A stretch of 64,000 nt of DNA from Burkholderia cepacia (GCF_029962485.1 NZ_CP073637.1:2604001-2668000); one strand, 5' to 3'. Counted from the first letter of the stretch, positions 42,735-53,631 are shown. Program-made: numbers and translations. The notes: generated by a model from the sequence alone, not told the origin.

Positions 42735-44564
42735 ATGCCCGCCCTGATCGAAGACTACGCCCTCGTCGGCGACGGCCACACGGCCGCGCTGATCTCGAAA
42801 GACGGCTCCGTCGACTGGCTGTGCTGGCCCCGCTTCGATTCGGGCGCCTGCTTCGCGGCGCTTCTCGGCACGCCCGAGCACGGCCGCTGGCTGCTTGCTC
42901 CTGCCGACGCCGCCGCGATCACGCACACCACACGCCGCTATCGCGGCGACACGCTCATCCTCGAAACCGATTACGAAAGCGCCGACGGCGCCGTCACCGT
43001 GATCGACTTCATGCCGCCCGGCAACGGCTGGTCCGAACTGGTGCGGATCGTCGTCGGCCGCCACGGCACGATGAAGATGCGCATGGAGCTCGTGTTGCGC
43101 TTCGACTACGGTTTCTCGATCCCGTGGGTCACGCAACTGACCCGCGAGGACGGCATGAAGGCGATCGCGGGCCCCGACACCGTCGTGCTGCGCACGCCGG
43201 TGCCGCTCACCGGCAAGAATCTCCATACGCTCGCGGAATTCACGGTCAGCGCCGACGAGCGCGTGCCGTTCTCGCTCAGCTATGCGGCGTCGCACATGCG
43301 GCTGCCGCCCGCGCGCGATCCGCTGTCGATGCTCGCACGCACCGAGAACTACTGGCTCGAATGGTCGGGCCGCTGCCAGGTGCAAGGCCGCTATGCGGCG
43401 GCCGTGCGCCGCTCGCTGATCACGCTGAAGGCGCTCGCGTACGAGCCGACCGGCGGCATCGTCGCGGCGCCGACCACGTCGCTGCCCGAGAAGATCGGCG
43501 GCAACCGCAACTGGGACTACCGCTACTGCTGGCTGCGCGACGCGACGATCACGCTGCTCGCGCTGATGCGCGGCGGCTACTACGACGAGGCGCGCGCGTG
43601 GCGTACGTGGCTCGGCCGCGTCATGGCCGGTTCGCCCGAGCAGATCCAGATCATGTACGGGATCGCCGGCGAGCGCCGGCTACCGGAAATGGAGCTCGAC
43701 TGGCTGCCCGGCTATCAGGATTCGACGCCGGTGCGCGTCGGCAACGGCGCCGCGAACCAGCTCCAGCTCGACGTGTTCGGCGAGGTGATGGCCGCGCTGC
43801 ACCTCGCGCGCGTGGGCGGCCTGCAGGCCGACGACACGGTCTGGTCCGTGCAGTGCGCGCTGCTCGACCATCTCGAGAAGATCTGGCAGGAACCCGACGA
43901 AGGGATCTGGGAAACGCGCGGCGGCCGCCTCCATTTCACGTTCTCGAAGGTGATGGCGTGGGTCGCGTTCGACCGCGCGATCAAGTCGGCGGAAATGTTC
44001 CGGCTGCCCGGCTCGCTCGACCGCTGGCGCGCGCTGCGCGAGCAGATCCATGCGGATGTCTGCGCCAACGCGTGGCACGAAGGCAAGCAGGCGTTCGCGC
44101 AAAGCTACGGCAGCGACGAACTCGACGCGAGCGTGCTGCTGATGCCGCTGCTCGGCTTCCTGCCGCCGGAAGACCCGCGCATCGTCGGCACGGTCGAGGC
44201 GATCGAGCGCGAATTGCTGCACGACGGGCTCGTGATGCGCTACCGCACGACCGATTACGACGACGGCCTGCCGCCCGGCGAAGGCACGTTTCTCGCGTGC
44301 AGCTTCTGGCTGGTCGACAACTACGCGCTGCTCGGCCGGATCGACGACGCGCACCGGCTGTTCAGCCGGCTGCTCGCGCTGTCGAACGACCTCGGGCTGC
44401 TCGCGGAGGAATACGATCCGGTTGCCGGGCGGCTCGTCGGGAATTTCCCGCAGGCGTTCTCCCACGTGGCGCTCGTGCATACCGCGATGAACCTGATGCA
44501 CCACGAGGAGGCGATGGCGCGGGCAGCCGGCCAGCCCGCGCCAGCCGTGGCGACGGGGCGTTGA
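42735..44564 (+). CDS. Glycoside hydrolase family 15 enzyme (trehalase/glucoamylase-like)
   Basis: The 609-residue protein has an N-terminal beta-sandwich (LIEDYALVGDGHTAALISKD, DWLCWPRFDSGACFAALLG) and an (alpha/alpha)6 barrel with the GH15 block GGNRNWDYRYCWLRDATIT and a late EEYDPVAGRLVGNFPQAFS carrying the catalytic base Glu. Close bacterial relatives cleave trehalose or short alpha-glucans in the cytosol. No signal peptide is seen. The gene is divergent from the lactonase gene with a 165-bp gap. Substrate cannot be settled from sequence. Confidence 0.9.
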   Translation: MPALIEDYALVGDGHTAALISKDGSVDWLCWPRFDSGACFAALLGTPEHGRWLLAPADAAAITHTTRRYRGDTLILETDYESADGAVTVIDFMPPGNGWSELVRIVVGRHGTMKMRMELVLRFDYGFSIPWVTQLTREDGMKAIAGPDTVVLRTPVPLTGKNLHTLAEFTVSADERVPFSLSYAASHMRLPPARDPLSMLARTENYWLEWSGRCQVQGRYAAAVRRSLITLKALAYEPTGGIVAAPTTSLPEKIGGNRNWDYRYCWLRDATITLLALMRGGYYDEARAWRTWLGRVMAGSPEQIQIMYGIAGERRLPEMELDWLPGYQDSTPVRVGNGAANQLQLDVFGEVMAALHLARVGGLQADDTVWSVQCALLDHLEKIWQEPDEGIWETRGGRLHFTFSKVMAWVAFDRAIKSAEMFRLPGSLDRWRALREQIHADVCANAWHEGKQAFAQSYGSDELDASVLLMPLLGFLPPEDPRIVGTVEAIERELLHDGLVMRYRTTDYDDGLPPGEGTFLACSFWLVDNYALLGRIDDAHRLFSRLLALSNDLGLLAEEYDPVAGRLVGNFPQAFSHVALVHTAMNLMHHEEAMARAAGQPAPAVATGR

Positions 44565-44648
44565 CGGGGGGCCGGACGGGCGCGCGGGCGGCTTGGTCAG
44601 AGATCGTCAAATCGCAAAATTTTGATGAAAAATCGGGGAAATGTTGCA

Positions 44649-44677
44649 TTGCACCACCCATCGTTGTCCGATATGAT
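44649..44677 (+). promoter_or_regulatory. Sigma-70-like promoter of the PHA depolymerase gene
   Basis: TTGCAC (44649-44654) and TATGAT (44672-44677) are separated by exactly 17 bp, in an AT-rich patch about 110 bp before phaZ. The -35 lies in a TGC-rich stretch (TTGCATTGCAC) and GTGCAAC recurs at about 44699; TGC-rich sites are known targets of PhaR in PHA metabolism, so repression by PhaR is possible but unproven. Confidence 0.65.
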
Positions 44678-44787
44678 CGACGCGATTGTCCGGCCGCAGT
44701 GCAACATGGCCGGCCGCTGACCCCCACGGCACGCCGCGACGCCCCACGCCGCCCTTGCGCACCGTCCCCCACGCGGGAGTAGTCTGC

Positions 44788-46269
44788 ATGCTTTACCAAC
44801 TGCATGAATTCCAGCGCGCCATGCTGAGCCCGCTGACGGCCTGGGCCCAGGCCGCGTCCAAATCGTTCGCCAACCCGTCCAGCCCGTTCTCGCTGATGCC
44901 CGGCGCAACGCGGATGGCCGCCGCGTACGAACTGATGTACCGGCTCGGCAAGGATTACGAGAAGCCCGAATTCAACATTCATCAGATCGTCAAGGACGGC
45001 CACAACATCCCGATCGTCGAGCAGACGATCGTCGAGAAGCCGTTCTGCCGGCTGCTGCGCTTCAAGCGCTATTCGGACGATGCCGATGCCGTCACGCAAC
45101 TGAAGGACGAGCCGGTCGTGCTGGTCTGCGCGCCGCTGTCGGGCCACCACTCGACGCTGCTGCGCGACACGGTGCGCACGCTGCTGCAGGATCACAAGGT
45201 CTACATCACCGACTGGATCGACGCGCGGATGGTGCCGATCGAGACGGGTCCGTTCCACCTGCACGACTACATCGCGTACATCCAGGAATTCATCCGTCAC
45301 ATCGGCGCGCGCAACCTGCACGTGATCTCGGTGTGCCAGCCGACGGTGCCGGTACTGGCGGCGATCTCGCTGATGGCGAGCCGCGGCGAGGATACGCCGC
45401 TCACGATGACGATGATGGGCGGCCCGATCGACGCCCGCCGCAGTCCGACGTCGGTGAACTCGCTCGCCACGCAGCACTCGACCGCGTGGTTCGAGAACAA
45501 CGTGATCCACACGGTGCCCGCGAACTACCCGGGCGAAGGCCGCCAGGTGTATCCGGGCTTCCTGCAGCATACGGGCTTCGTCGCGATGAACCCGGAACGG
45601 CACGCGCAATCGCACTGGGATTTCTACCAGAGCCTGCTGCGCGGTGACGAGGAAGACGCCGAAGCGCACCGCCGCTTCTATGACGAGTACAACGCAGTGC
45701 TCGACATGGCCGCCGAGTACTACCTCGAGACGATCCGCGTCGTGTTCCAGGAATTCCGGCTCGCGGAAGGCACGTGGGATGTCGAAGGCGAGCGCGTGCG
45801 GCCGCAGGACATCAAGCACACCGCGCTGATGACGATCGAAGGCGAACTCGACGACATCTCGGGCAGCGGCCAGACGCACGTCGCGCACGAGCTGTGCACG
45901 GGCATCCCGCAAGACGATCGCCGCAGCCTGACCGCCGAGAAGTGCGGCCACTACGGGATCTTCTCGGGCCGCCGCTGGCGCACGATCATCTACCCGCAGC
46001 TGCGCGACTTCATCCGCGAGCATGCCCCCGAGCCGAAGCACGGCGCGACGAAGGATCATCCGGATACGCCGGTCGCCACGACGCTCGCGGCCGTGCCGGC
46101 CGCCAACGCTCCGACCGAAGCGACGCGCGCCACGGCAGCGAAGCGCACGCGTGTGAAAGCGCCGGCCAAGGCCGCCGCAGCAGCAGCCCCCGCAAAGGCC
46201 GCTCCGGCCGCGAAGCGTGCCGCCAGCACCCCGCGCGCAAAAACCGTTCGCACGCGCAAGGCTGCCTGA
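44788..46269 (+). CDS. phaZ: Intracellular polyhydroxyalkanoate depolymerase with histone-like tail
   Basis: The enzyme mobilises stored PHB granules. The 493-residue protein aligns in numbering with the characterised Ralstonia PhaZ: nucleophile Cys183 in SVCQP, Asp355 in EGELDDIS and His388 in KCGHYGIF. The family body ends near residue 415. Residues about 448-493 form an Ala/Lys/Arg/Pro tail ([21 protein letters not shown]), reminiscent of histone H1 or of the DNA-binding tail of PhaF/PhaM phasins. A promoter lies upstream and a strong terminator downstream, so it is monocistronic. The tail is the odd part. ATG 44788 gives the family N-terminus [11 protein letters not shown]. Confidence 0.94.
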   Translation: MLYQLHEFQRAMLSPLTAWAQAASKSFANPSSPFSLMPGATRMAAAYELMYRLGKDYEKPEFNIHQIVKDGHNIPIVEQTIVEKPFCRLLRFKRYSDDADAVTQLKDEPVVLVCAPLSGHHSTLLRDTVRTLLQDHKVYITDWIDARMVPIETGPFHLHDYIAYIQEFIRHIGARNLHVISVCQPTVPVLAAISLMASRGEDTPLTMTMMGGPIDARRSPTSVNSLATQHSTAWFENNVIHTVPANYPGEGRQVYPGFLQHTGFVAMNPERHAQSHWDFYQSLLRGDEEDAEAHRRFYDEYNAVLDMAAEYYLETIRVVFQEFRLAEGTWDVEGERVRPQDIKHTALMTIEGELDDISGSGQTHVAHELCTGIPQDDRRSLTAEKCGHYGIFSGRRWRTIIYPQLRDFIREHAPEPKHGATKDHPDTPVATTLAAVPAANAPTEATRATAAKRTRVKAPAKAAAAAAPAKAAPAAKRAASTPRAKTVRTRKAA

Positions 46270-46286
46270 CGCTCCGCGTTCCGACG

Positions 46287-46324
46287 AAAAAACGCCGCCG
46301 TTGCCTGCGCACGGCGGCGTTTTT
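46287..46324. terminator. Bidirectional terminator between phaZ and tetR
   Basis: AAAAACGCCGCCG pairs with CGGCGGCGTTTTT across an 11-nt loop, with A-run before and T-run after the stem. It lies in the 73-bp gap between convergent genes. Confidence 0.92.
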
Positions 46325-46342
46325 ACATCCGGCGGCCACGCG

Positions 46343-46975
46343 TCAGCGCCGCAGCAGATACGCCAGCAGCACCTCGGTGTTCATCCGGACCATCTCCGCG
46401 CGCTCGTCGGTGTCGGTAAAGTCGCGGCCGAGCGTCGCGGCGAGCGTGAAGCGATTCGACACGATGTAGTAGCCGAGCCCCGACAGCGTCACGTAGAAGC
46501 GCAGCGGATCGACGTCGCTGCGGAACAGCCCGGCCTTCTGGCCGCGCATCAGCACGTTGCCGAGCTTCGCGACGATCGGCGACATCATCTCGCGGATCCG
46601 CGTCGACTTGTGCAGGTAGCGCGCTTCGTGCAGGTTCTCGTTGTTGATGAGCCTGAGCAGTTCCGGATGGTCGCGGTAGTAGTCCCAAACGAAATGCGCG
46701 AGCCGTGTGACGGCTTCGACCGGCGCGACGCCGTCGAGATCGAGCACACGCTCGGCCTCGGTCAGCGCGGAGAACGCGTGTTCGAGCACGGCCGTGAACA
46801 ACTGCTCCTTGCTGCCGAAGTAGTAGTAGAGCATGCGCTCGTTGGTTTCGGCCCGGCGCGCAATCTGGTCGACGCGTGCGCCGAACAGCCCTCCACTCGC
46901 GAACTCTTCGGCTGCCGCCATCAGGATGCGGCGGCGCGTACCTTCAGGATCTCTTTTGATTTTTGGCTGATTCAT
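46343..46975 (-). CDS. TetR-family transcriptional regulator
   Basis: The 210-residue protein begins with a basic segment ([18 protein letters not shown]) and a TetR helix-turn-helix (about 16-62) with [18 protein letters not shown] and [15 protein letters not shown]. The C-terminal domain ([19 protein letters not shown]) resembles the TetR_C group that follows AcrR-type domains. It is divergent from rsxB, 252 bp apart, and convergent with phaZ. The ligand and targets are not evident; the divergent gap is a candidate for its own operator. Confidence 0.9.
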   Translation of the reverse strand: MNQPKIKRDPEGTRRRILMAAAEEFASGGLFGARVDQIARRAETNERMLYYYFGSKEQLFTAVLEHAFSALTEAERVLDLDGVAPVEAVTRLAHFVWDYYRDHPELLRLINNENLHEARYLHKSTRIREMMSPIVAKLGNVLMRGQKAGLFRSDVDPLRFYVTLSGLGYYIVSNRFTLAATLGRDFTDTDERAEMVRMNTEVLLAYLLRR

Positions 46976-47227
46976 GGTGGCGTTTTGCTATGTGAGCCGC
47001 TTGATCCGGACCGGCACCCCCACCGCCTTGGCGCCGGCCGCCCTGGAACGGGCGCGCCGCGTGCGGCCGCCCTCCTGCTGAGCCCCTGCAAAAAAGCGGT
47101 TCGATTATGCGCACAGACGGCGTCCAGCGCAATGCGGGAAATCGGCGATAATCGAGCTTTGGCAAACCTTTCCGGCTGCGTCCGACGCGGCCGAGAGCCA
47201 TTCGGCGCCGCTGCGCCCGCTGTCACC

Positions 47228-48139
47228 GTGACCGACTCCAAAACACTCGCGGATCGCATCGAAGATCTGCTTCCCCAGACGCAATGCACGAAGTGCGGCT
47301 ATAACGGCTGCCGTCCGTACGCCGAGGCGATTGCCGCCGGCGACGCGAACTACAACCAGTGCCCGCCCGGCGGCGCCGAAGGCATCGCGCGTCTCGCGGG
47401 CCTGCTCGGCAAGCCGGTGATTCCGCTGAATCCCGTCAATGGCAGCGAGCATCCGCGCGCGATCGCCTTCATCGACGAAAGCCTGTGCATCGGCTGCACG
47501 CTGTGCATGCAGGCGTGCCCGGTCGACGCGATCGTCGGCGCGCCGAAGCAGATGCATACGATCATCGAAGCACAATGCACCGGCTGCGATCTGTGCGTGC
47601 CGCCCTGCCCGGTCGACTGCATCGCGATGCTGCCGGTGACCGGCGATCGTACGGGCTGGGATGCATGGTCGCAGGAGCAGGCCGACGCCGCGCGCGAACG
47701 CCACGACCTCCGGCTCGCGCGCCAGCGTCGCGAACGCGAAGCCGCCGAAGCACGCGCCGCCGCCCGCCGCGCGGCCAGTGCCGCGAAACCGGCCGCGGAA
47801 CAGCAACCTGCGGCACAGCCGGACGCCCCCGCTGCCGCACCGGTCGCCGACGACGCCGAAGCGAAGAAACGCGCGATCATCGCCGCCGCGCTCGAACGCG
47901 CGCGCAAGAAGAAGGAAGAACAGTCCGGGGAAGGCGCCGGGCCGAAGAACACCGAAGGCGTGAGCGCGGCCGTCCAGGCGCAGATCGACGCGGCCGAGGC
48001 GCGCCGCAAACGGCTCGCCGAGCAGCAGGCGCAACGCGACGCCGACGCCGCGGCCGCAGGCGGCAACGGTCAAGAGCACGACGCAGGCAACGACGACCCA
48101 GGCAGCCCATCCGCGCCGCCCGACCAGAACGCTCCATGA
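47228..48139 (+). CDS. rsxB: Iron-sulfur electron-transfer protein RsxB, C-terminally extended
   Basis: RsxB/RnfB carries electrons in the Rnf complex that reduces SoxR or ferredoxin. The 303-residue protein starts at GTG 47228 and has the four-Cys CTKCGYNGC...QCPPGG cluster near residue 20 and two 4Fe-4S ferredoxin motifs ([32 protein letters not shown]). From about residue 150 it continues with a charged, Ala/Arg/Glu-rich coiled region not found in the E. coli protein (192 residues). The N-terminal membrane anchor of E. coli RsxB is absent, so it may be soluble. No other rsx genes are beside it. nth overlaps its end. Confidence 0.9.
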   Translation: MTDSKTLADRIEDLLPQTQCTKCGYNGCRPYAEAIAAGDANYNQCPPGGAEGIARLAGLLGKPVIPLNPVNGSEHPRAIAFIDESLCIGCTLCMQACPVDAIVGAPKQMHTIIEAQCTGCDLCVPPCPVDCIAMLPVTGDRTGWDAWSQEQADAARERHDLRLARQRREREAAEARAAARRAASAAKPAAEQQPAAQPDAPAAAPVADDAEAKKRAIIAAALERARKKKEEQSGEGAGPKNTEGVSAAVQAQIDAAEARRKRLAEQQAQRDADAAAAGGNGQEHDAGNDDPGSPSAPPDQNAP

Positions 48140-48780
48140 ACGCCAGCAAACGACGCGCGATCTACGAAACGCTGCAGAGCCTCAATCCGCATCCGACCAC
48201 CGAGCTCGAATACTCGACGCCGTTCGAGTTGCTGATCGCCGTGATGCTGTCCGCGCAGGCAACCGACGTGTCGGTCAACAAGGCGATGCGGAAGATGTTC
48301 CCGGTCGCGAACACCCCGCGACAAATCGTCGCGCTTGGCGAAGAAGGCGTCACCGAGTACATCAAGACGATCGGTCTGTACCGCACCAAGGCCAAGAACG
48401 TGGTCGCGACGTGCCGGATCCTGCTCGACCGCTACGACGGCGAAGTGCCGGCCGATCGCGAAGCGCTCGAAGGTTTGCCCGGCGTCGGCCGCAAGACCGC
48501 GAACGTCGTGCTGAACACTGCGTTCGGCCAGCCGACGATCGCGGTCGACACGCATATCTTTCGCGTCGCGAACCGCACGGGGCTCGCGCCGGGCAAGGAC
48601 GTGCGGGCCGTCGAGGCCGCACTCGAGAAATTCACGCCGAAGGAATTCCTGCAGGACGCGCATCACTGGCTGATCCTGCACGGGCGCTACGTGTGCAAGG
48701 CGCGCAAGCCCGAATGCTGGCACTGCGTGATCGAGCCGCTGTGCGAATTCCGGCCGAAGACGCCGCCGCCCAACGAGTAA
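48136..48780 (+). CDS. nth: Endonuclease III
   Basis: Nth removes oxidised pyrimidines and nicks the abasic site in base-excision repair. The 214-residue protein has the helix-hairpin-helix [14 protein letters not shown] with catalytic Lys, the catalytic Asp in VDTHIFRV, and the 4Fe-4S cluster C-x6-C-x2-C-x5-C in [20 protein letters not shown] 48136 overlaps the rsxB stop (ATGA), so the repair enzyme is translated with an electron-transfer protein; the pair is a recurring beta-proteobacterial arrangement. Confidence 0.98.
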   Translation: MNASKRRAIYETLQSLNPHPTTELEYSTPFELLIAVMLSAQATDVSVNKAMRKMFPVANTPRQIVALGEEGVTEYIKTIGLYRTKAKNVVATCRILLDRYDGEVPADREALEGLPGVGRKTANVVLNTAFGQPTIAVDTHIFRVANRTGLAPGKDVRAVEAALEKFTPKEFLQDAHHWLILHGRYVCKARKPECWHCVIEPLCEFRPKTPPPNE

Positions 48781-48883
48781 GCGTCAGGCGCGGGGGCACG
48801 CGCGGCGCCGGCCGATCGAACCGCGTCGGCACGGCCCGGATCCGTAGACGCCGTCGCGGCGCGCGCGGCTCGCCCGCTTCCGG

Positions 48884-49813
48884 CTACGCATTGGACGTCG
48901 CCGTCGCATCGTCGGCCGCGGCGCCACCCGCCCGCACGAGCGCGAGCACCGCAGCCAGAATCGCGACACCGCCCGCCCACTGCAGCGGCGACAACGCTTC
49001 CCCGAACAGCAACGCCGCGAGCGCAACCGTCACGACCGGTTCGAGCGTCGACAGCATCGACGTCCGCGCGGCCCCGAGCCGCTCCAGCCCGGCGAAAAAC
49101 GCGAGCATGGCCGCAACCGTCGACACGAGCGCGATCGCGAGCATCGACGCCCAGCCGCCGCCCGTCGCGGGCCAGCGCGGCGGCGTGCCGAACGCGGCCG
49201 TCCGCACGACGGCGATCGCCACGAGCGTGGCGGTCGCCGACAGGCAGATGATCGCCGTCGTCGCGAGCGGATCGACGCCGCGCGTCGCCTTCGTGCCGCC
49301 GACGATGTACAGCGAATAGATCACCGCGGCCGCCAGGGCGAGCGCGATCCCGAGCGGCTCGCCATGCCCGCCGCCGACCATCAGTGCGGAACCCGCGACG
49401 CACAGCACGAGCGCGACGGCCTTCGCGCGCGTCAGGCGCTCGCCGAGCCACCACGCGGCCAGCAGCGTGACGAACGCCGGGTACAGGTACAGCAGCAGCG
49501 CGACGAGGCTCGCCTGCGCGTGCTGCAGCGCGCTGAAATAGCAGAACGACTGCCCGACGTAGCCGACCGCGCCCATTGCCACGAGCGGCGCGAGCGCGCG
49601 TCCGCGCGGCCACGCGACGCGACGGTGCCGCGCGATCGCGGCGAGCACCGCGCCGCCGATCGCGAAGCGCACGATCAGCAGCCCGAGCACGTCGACGCCG
49701 GCCGCGTACGCGTAGCGGCCGAAGATCGCCATCGCGCCGAACGCGGCGGCAGACAGCGCGACGTAGAGCGTGCCCTGCAGGGCGGCGGACGATGGGCGGG
49801 CGGTGGCGGTCAT
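48884..49813 (-). CDS. EamA/DMT-superfamily transporter
   Basis: The 309-residue protein has about ten membrane segments in two homologous EamA halves, for example GTLYVALSAAAFGAMAIFGR near the N-terminus and GAARTSMLSTLEPVVTVALA in the second half, the SxLEP-type motif of the family. Members export amino acids or other metabolites. It is convergent with nth and has its own 5' region upstream of DUF1841. Substrate unknown. Confidence 0.88.
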   Translation of the reverse strand: MTATARPSSAALQGTLYVALSAAAFGAMAIFGRYAYAAGVDVLGLLIVRFAIGGAVLAAIARHRRVAWPRGRALAPLVAMGAVGYVGQSFCYFSALQHAQASLVALLLYLYPAFVTLLAAWWLGERLTRAKAVALVLCVAGSALMVGGGHGEPLGIALALAAAVIYSLYIVGGTKATRGVDPLATTAIICLSATATLVAIAVVRTAAFGTPPRWPATGGGWASMLAIALVSTVAAMLAFFAGLERLGAARTSMLSTLEPVVTVALAALLFGEALSPLQWAGGVAILAAVLALVRAGGAAADDATATSNA

Positions 49814-50037
49814 GATGAAACGGGCGAGCGAGGCGCCGGGGCGGGAATCGTCGGAGTGTAGCGGCGCGACGGCCGCCGGCCTAGCCCGCGCTTACCCGTT
49901 GCGCCGCCCCGCGCGGGGCCGTCGCGACCGGCCTGCGCGGCGCCGCCCGCCCCGGCCCGCCGCCAGCGCCGTCCGCCGACCCGGCGTACAATGCCCGACG
50001 CGGCATGAGGCCGCCCGAATCACGACGCTTCCCCACC

Positions 50038-50472
50038 ATGTTCAATCCAAGCCGCGACGAAGTGCGTCGCTTTTTCACCGAAACCTGGCGCAAGCAGCGC
50101 GCAGGCGAGATCCTGACGCCGCTGGAAGCAATGGCAGCCGACTGGATCGTCGAACATCCCGAATACCACGACGAACTCGCTGATGCGGATGGCGCGGCCG
50201 CGCGCGACTACACGCCCGAGGAAGGCCGCACGAACCCGTTCCTGCACCTGTCGATGCACCTCGCGATCAGCGAGCAGCTGTCGATCGACCAGCCGCCCGG
50301 CATCCGCGCCGCGCACGACAAGCTGGCCGCGAAGCTCGATTCGACCCACGACGCGCAGCACGCGATCATGGAATGCCTGGGCGAGACGATCTGGGAAGCG
50401 CAGCGCACGAACACGCCGCCCGATACCGACGCGTACCTGCAGCGCATCCTGCGCCGCGCGTCGCGCGACTGA
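50038..50472 (+). CDS. DUF1841-family protein
   Basis: The 144-residue soluble protein contains the DUF1841 pattern: FNPSRDEVRRFFTETWRKQR, TPLEAMAADWIVEHPEYH, then NPFLHLSMHLAISEQLSID and a late HAIMECLGETIWEAQR. The family is typical of beta- and gamma-proteobacteria and has no assigned function. The His/Glu-rich HLSMHLAISEQ could bind a metal, which is speculation. ATG 50038 is preferred over a longer frame at 50005. A strong terminator follows. Confidence 0.85.
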   Translation: MFNPSRDEVRRFFTETWRKQRAGEILTPLEAMAADWIVEHPEYHDELADADGAAARDYTPEEGRTNPFLHLSMHLAISEQLSIDQPPGIRAAHDKLAAKLDSTHDAQHAIMECLGETIWEAQRTNTPPDTDAYLQRILRRASRD

Positions 50473-50520
50473 GCGCGCGGGCCCGGCACACCGGCGCCCG
50501 GGCAGGCCCGATCGCGGGCA

Positions 50521-50552
50521 AAAAAAATACCCCGCCGAGGCGGGGTATTTTT
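50521..50552. terminator. Bidirectional terminator between DUF1841 and the cytochrome genes
   Basis: AAAAATACCCCG pairs with CGGGGTATTTTT, with additional A residues before and T after the stem. It separates two convergent units. Confidence 0.93.
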
Positions 50553-50581
50553 GCTGCACGGGCCCGAGAGGCCCGGCACGC

Positions 50582-50941
50582 TTACTTCTTGAACACGAGG
50601 TCGGTTTCCTTCAGCGACTCGATGTAGGACGCGATGTCCTTCATGTCGCTGACCGACAGGCTCTGCACCTGTGCCTGCATGATCGCATTGTTGCGACCGA
50701 GCAGCGGGTTCGTCAGGCCCATCTGGTACTGGCGCATCGCCCACACGAGGTAGTCGGCATGCTGGCCGGCGAGGCGCGGATATTCGGCGTTGATCGGCTT
50801 GTTCATCTGCGCGCCGTGGCAGGCGGCACAGTTGTGCGACTCGACCAGTTCCTTGCCCTTCGTGATGTCCGCTGCGTGCGCGGTACCGATCGCGAGGCCG
50901 GCCACCAGTGCCACCGCCGCCGTCTTGAATGCGTTGTTCAT
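50582..50941 (-). CDS. Periplasmic c-type cytochrome (second of two)
   Basis: The 119-residue protein has a signal peptide (MNNAFKTAAVALVAGLAIGT, cleavage near AHAA) and one haem site CAACHG near residue 38. Axial Met candidates lie later (MGLTNP, IMQAQV). Size and spacing fit class I cytochrome c or half of a c4. It sits 39 bp downstream of a similar cytochrome gene; the two probably work in the same electron-transfer step, for example to a terminal oxidase. It ends just before a terminator. Confidence 0.88.
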   Translation of the reverse strand: MNNAFKTAAVALVAGLAIGTAHAADITKGKELVESHNCAACHGAQMNKPINAEYPRLAGQHADYLVWAMRQYQMGLTNPLLGRNNAIMQAQVQSLSVSDMKDIASYIESLKETDLVFKK

Positions 50942-50980
50942 GAATGCTCCTGTCCCGCCGGAGAGACCGGCGGCGCGCGC

Positions 50981-51340
50981 TTACTTGTAGGGATTGTCCT
51001 TCGAGTCGGCCTTCTGGACGGCATAGTAGGCCGCCAGATCCGCGATGTCCTGGTCCGTCAGCGAACCGGCGATCGCATTCATCGACGGGAAGTGACGATC
51101 CTTCTTGCGGTAGGCCTTCAGCGCGTTCTCGAGGTATTGCTGGTTCTGGCCGCCGAGGACAGGCACCCGGTAGACCTCCGGATACGCCGCGCGGTAGTCC
51201 TGGATGCCGTGGCAACCGATGCACATGGCGGCCTTGCTCGCCCCGTCCTTCGGGTTGCCGACCACACCGGCCGCCTGCGCGCTGCCCGCGAGCGCCACGA
51301 GCGCTGCGACAACGACGTGTTTGCCGACGAATTTGTTCAT
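50981..51340 (-). CDS. Periplasmic c-type cytochrome (first of two)
   Basis: The 119-residue protein has a signal peptide (MNKFVGKHVVVAALVALAGS, cleavage near AQAA), one haem motif CIGCHG near residue 40, and conserved PVLGGQNQQYLENALKAYR, with a candidate axial Met in FPSMNAIAGSL, typical of cytochrome c553/c4-like halves. Same length as the next gene and similar in layout, so likely an old tandem duplication. It is divergent from the MoxR-VWA genes; the gap holds both promoters. Confidence 0.88.
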   Translation of the reverse strand: MNKFVGKHVVVAALVALAGSAQAAGVVGNPKDGASKAAMCIGCHGIQDYRAAYPEVYRVPVLGGQNQQYLENALKAYRKKDRHFPSMNAIAGSLTDQDIADLAAYYAVQKADSKDNPYK

Positions 51341-51585
51341 AGCTCTTGTAACCTAGCTTGAGGGGAAACTGGCGCCAAAGCGGCAACGGCCCGCGCCGTT
51401 TTGCTTATTGGATCGCCACGCAGGCCAAAAAAAACGGCCAGATTGTACCGCGTCGGCAGGGAACGCGTCCATACGGCGCCCCCGTTCGCCCCGCCACAGC
51501 CCCGCAACGATACGCGGGCGCGGCCCAACCGGCCAGCCCTTCTGACTTATACTGGGTTTTTTTCCCGATGAAGAAGAGCGCCGCC

Positions 51586-52428
<843 letters not shown>

Positions 52429-52455
52429 TCCTCCCTCACCCGCGAAGGCCCGGCC

Positions 52456-53631
52456 ATGCTGCTCAATTTCTTCTACGCGCTGCGCGCAGCCAAGCTGCCC
52501 GTCTCGGTGAAGGAATACCTGACGCTGCTCGAATCGCTGAAGGCCGGGCTGATCTCGCCGTCGATCGACGCGTTCTACTTCCTCGCGCGGATGACGCTCG
52601 TCAAGGACGAGCAGTACTTCGACAAGTTCGACCAGGCGTTCGGCGCGTATTTCCACGGCGTGTCCACGTTGCCGTCCGAAGCGTTCGACATTCCGCTCGA
52701 CTGGCTCGAGAAGCGTCTCGAGCGCGAACTGTCGCCGGAGGAAAAGGCGCAGATCGAGGCGATGGGCGGGCTCGACAAGCTGATGGAGCGCCTGAAGGCG
52801 CTGCTCGACGAGCAGAAGGAACGCCACGAAGGCGGCAACAAGTGGATCGGCACGGGCGGCACGTCGCCGTTCGGGCACGGCGGCTACAACCCCGAAGGCG
52901 TACGCATCGGCGGCCCGTCGAACGGCAACCGCACCGCGGTGAAGGTGTGGGAAGCACGCGCCTATCGCGACTACGACGATTCGGTCGAGATCGGCACGCG
53001 CAACATCAAGGTCGCGCTGCGGCGGCTGCGCCGCTTCGCGCGCGAAGGCGCGGCGGAAGAGCTCGACCTGCCCGGCACGATCCGCAGCACGGCCGCGAAC
53101 GCGGGCTGGCTCGACCTGCGGATGGTGCCCGAGCGCCACAACAACGTGAAAGTGCTGATGCTGCTCGACGTCGGCGGCTCGATGGACGACCACATCAAGC
53201 GCACCGAAGAGCTGTTCTCGGCCGCGAAAGCCGAATTCAAGCATCTCGAATTCTTCTACTTCCACAATTGCGTGTACGACCACCTGTGGAAGAACAATCG
53301 CCGCCGCCACTCGGAGCGCACCGCGACGTGGGACGTGCTGCACAAGTTCACGCCCGACTACAAGCTGATCTTCGTCGGCGACGCGACGATGAGCCCGTAC
53401 GAAGTGCTGCAGCCCGGCGGCTCGGTCGAATACAACAACCCGGAAGCCGGTGCCGTGTGGCTGCGCCGTCTCGCCGACCAGTTCCCCCATCATGCATGGC
53501 TGAACCCCGAGCCCGAACGGCTATGGGAGTACCGGCAGTCGGTCGCGGTGATCCGCGACCTGCTCGGCCATCGCATGTATCCGCTCACGCTGGCGGGCCT
53601 CGAAACCGCGATGCGCGCACTCAGCAAGTAA
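52456..53631 (+). CDS. VWA-domain (CoxE-like) protein partnered with MoxR
   Basis: The 391-residue protein has an N-terminal helical part (MLLNFFYALRAAKLPVSVKE) and a C-terminal VWA domain with DVGGSMDDHIKRTEELF near residue 236. The metal-ion site normally reads DxSxS; here it is D-V-G-G-S, as in the CoxE-like branch. A Gly-rich segment (GTGGTSPFGHGGYNPEG) precedes the domain. Such pairs assist insertion or activation of metal cofactors; no dehydrogenase target is next door. The terminal part (PHHAWLNPEPERLWEYRQSV) is family-like. Confidence 0.9.
   Translation: MLLNFFYALRAAKLPVSVKEYLTLLESLKAGLISPSIDAFYFLARMTLVKDEQYFDKFDQAFGAYFHGVSTLPSEAFDIPLDWLEKRLERELSPEEKAQIEAMGGLDKLMERLKALLDEQKERHEGGNKWIGTGGTSPFGHGGYNPEGVRIGGPSNGNRTAVKVWEARAYRDYDDSVEIGTRNIKVALRRLRRFAREGAAEELDLPGTIRSTAANAGWLDLRMVPERHNNVKVLMLLDVGGSMDDHIKRTEELFSAAKAEFKHLEFFYFHNCVYDHLWKNNRRRHSERTATWDVLHKFTPDYKLIFVGDATMSPYEVLQPGGSVEYNNPEAGAVWLRRLADQFPHHAWLNPEPERLWEYRQSVAVIRDLLGHRMYPLTLAGLETAMRALSK

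Noticed and set aside
50582..51340. Two cytochrome genes read as one split di-haem c4 gene
   Set aside because: Each has its own signal peptide, ATG, haem motif and stop; the 39-bp gap is a normal intergenic spacer.
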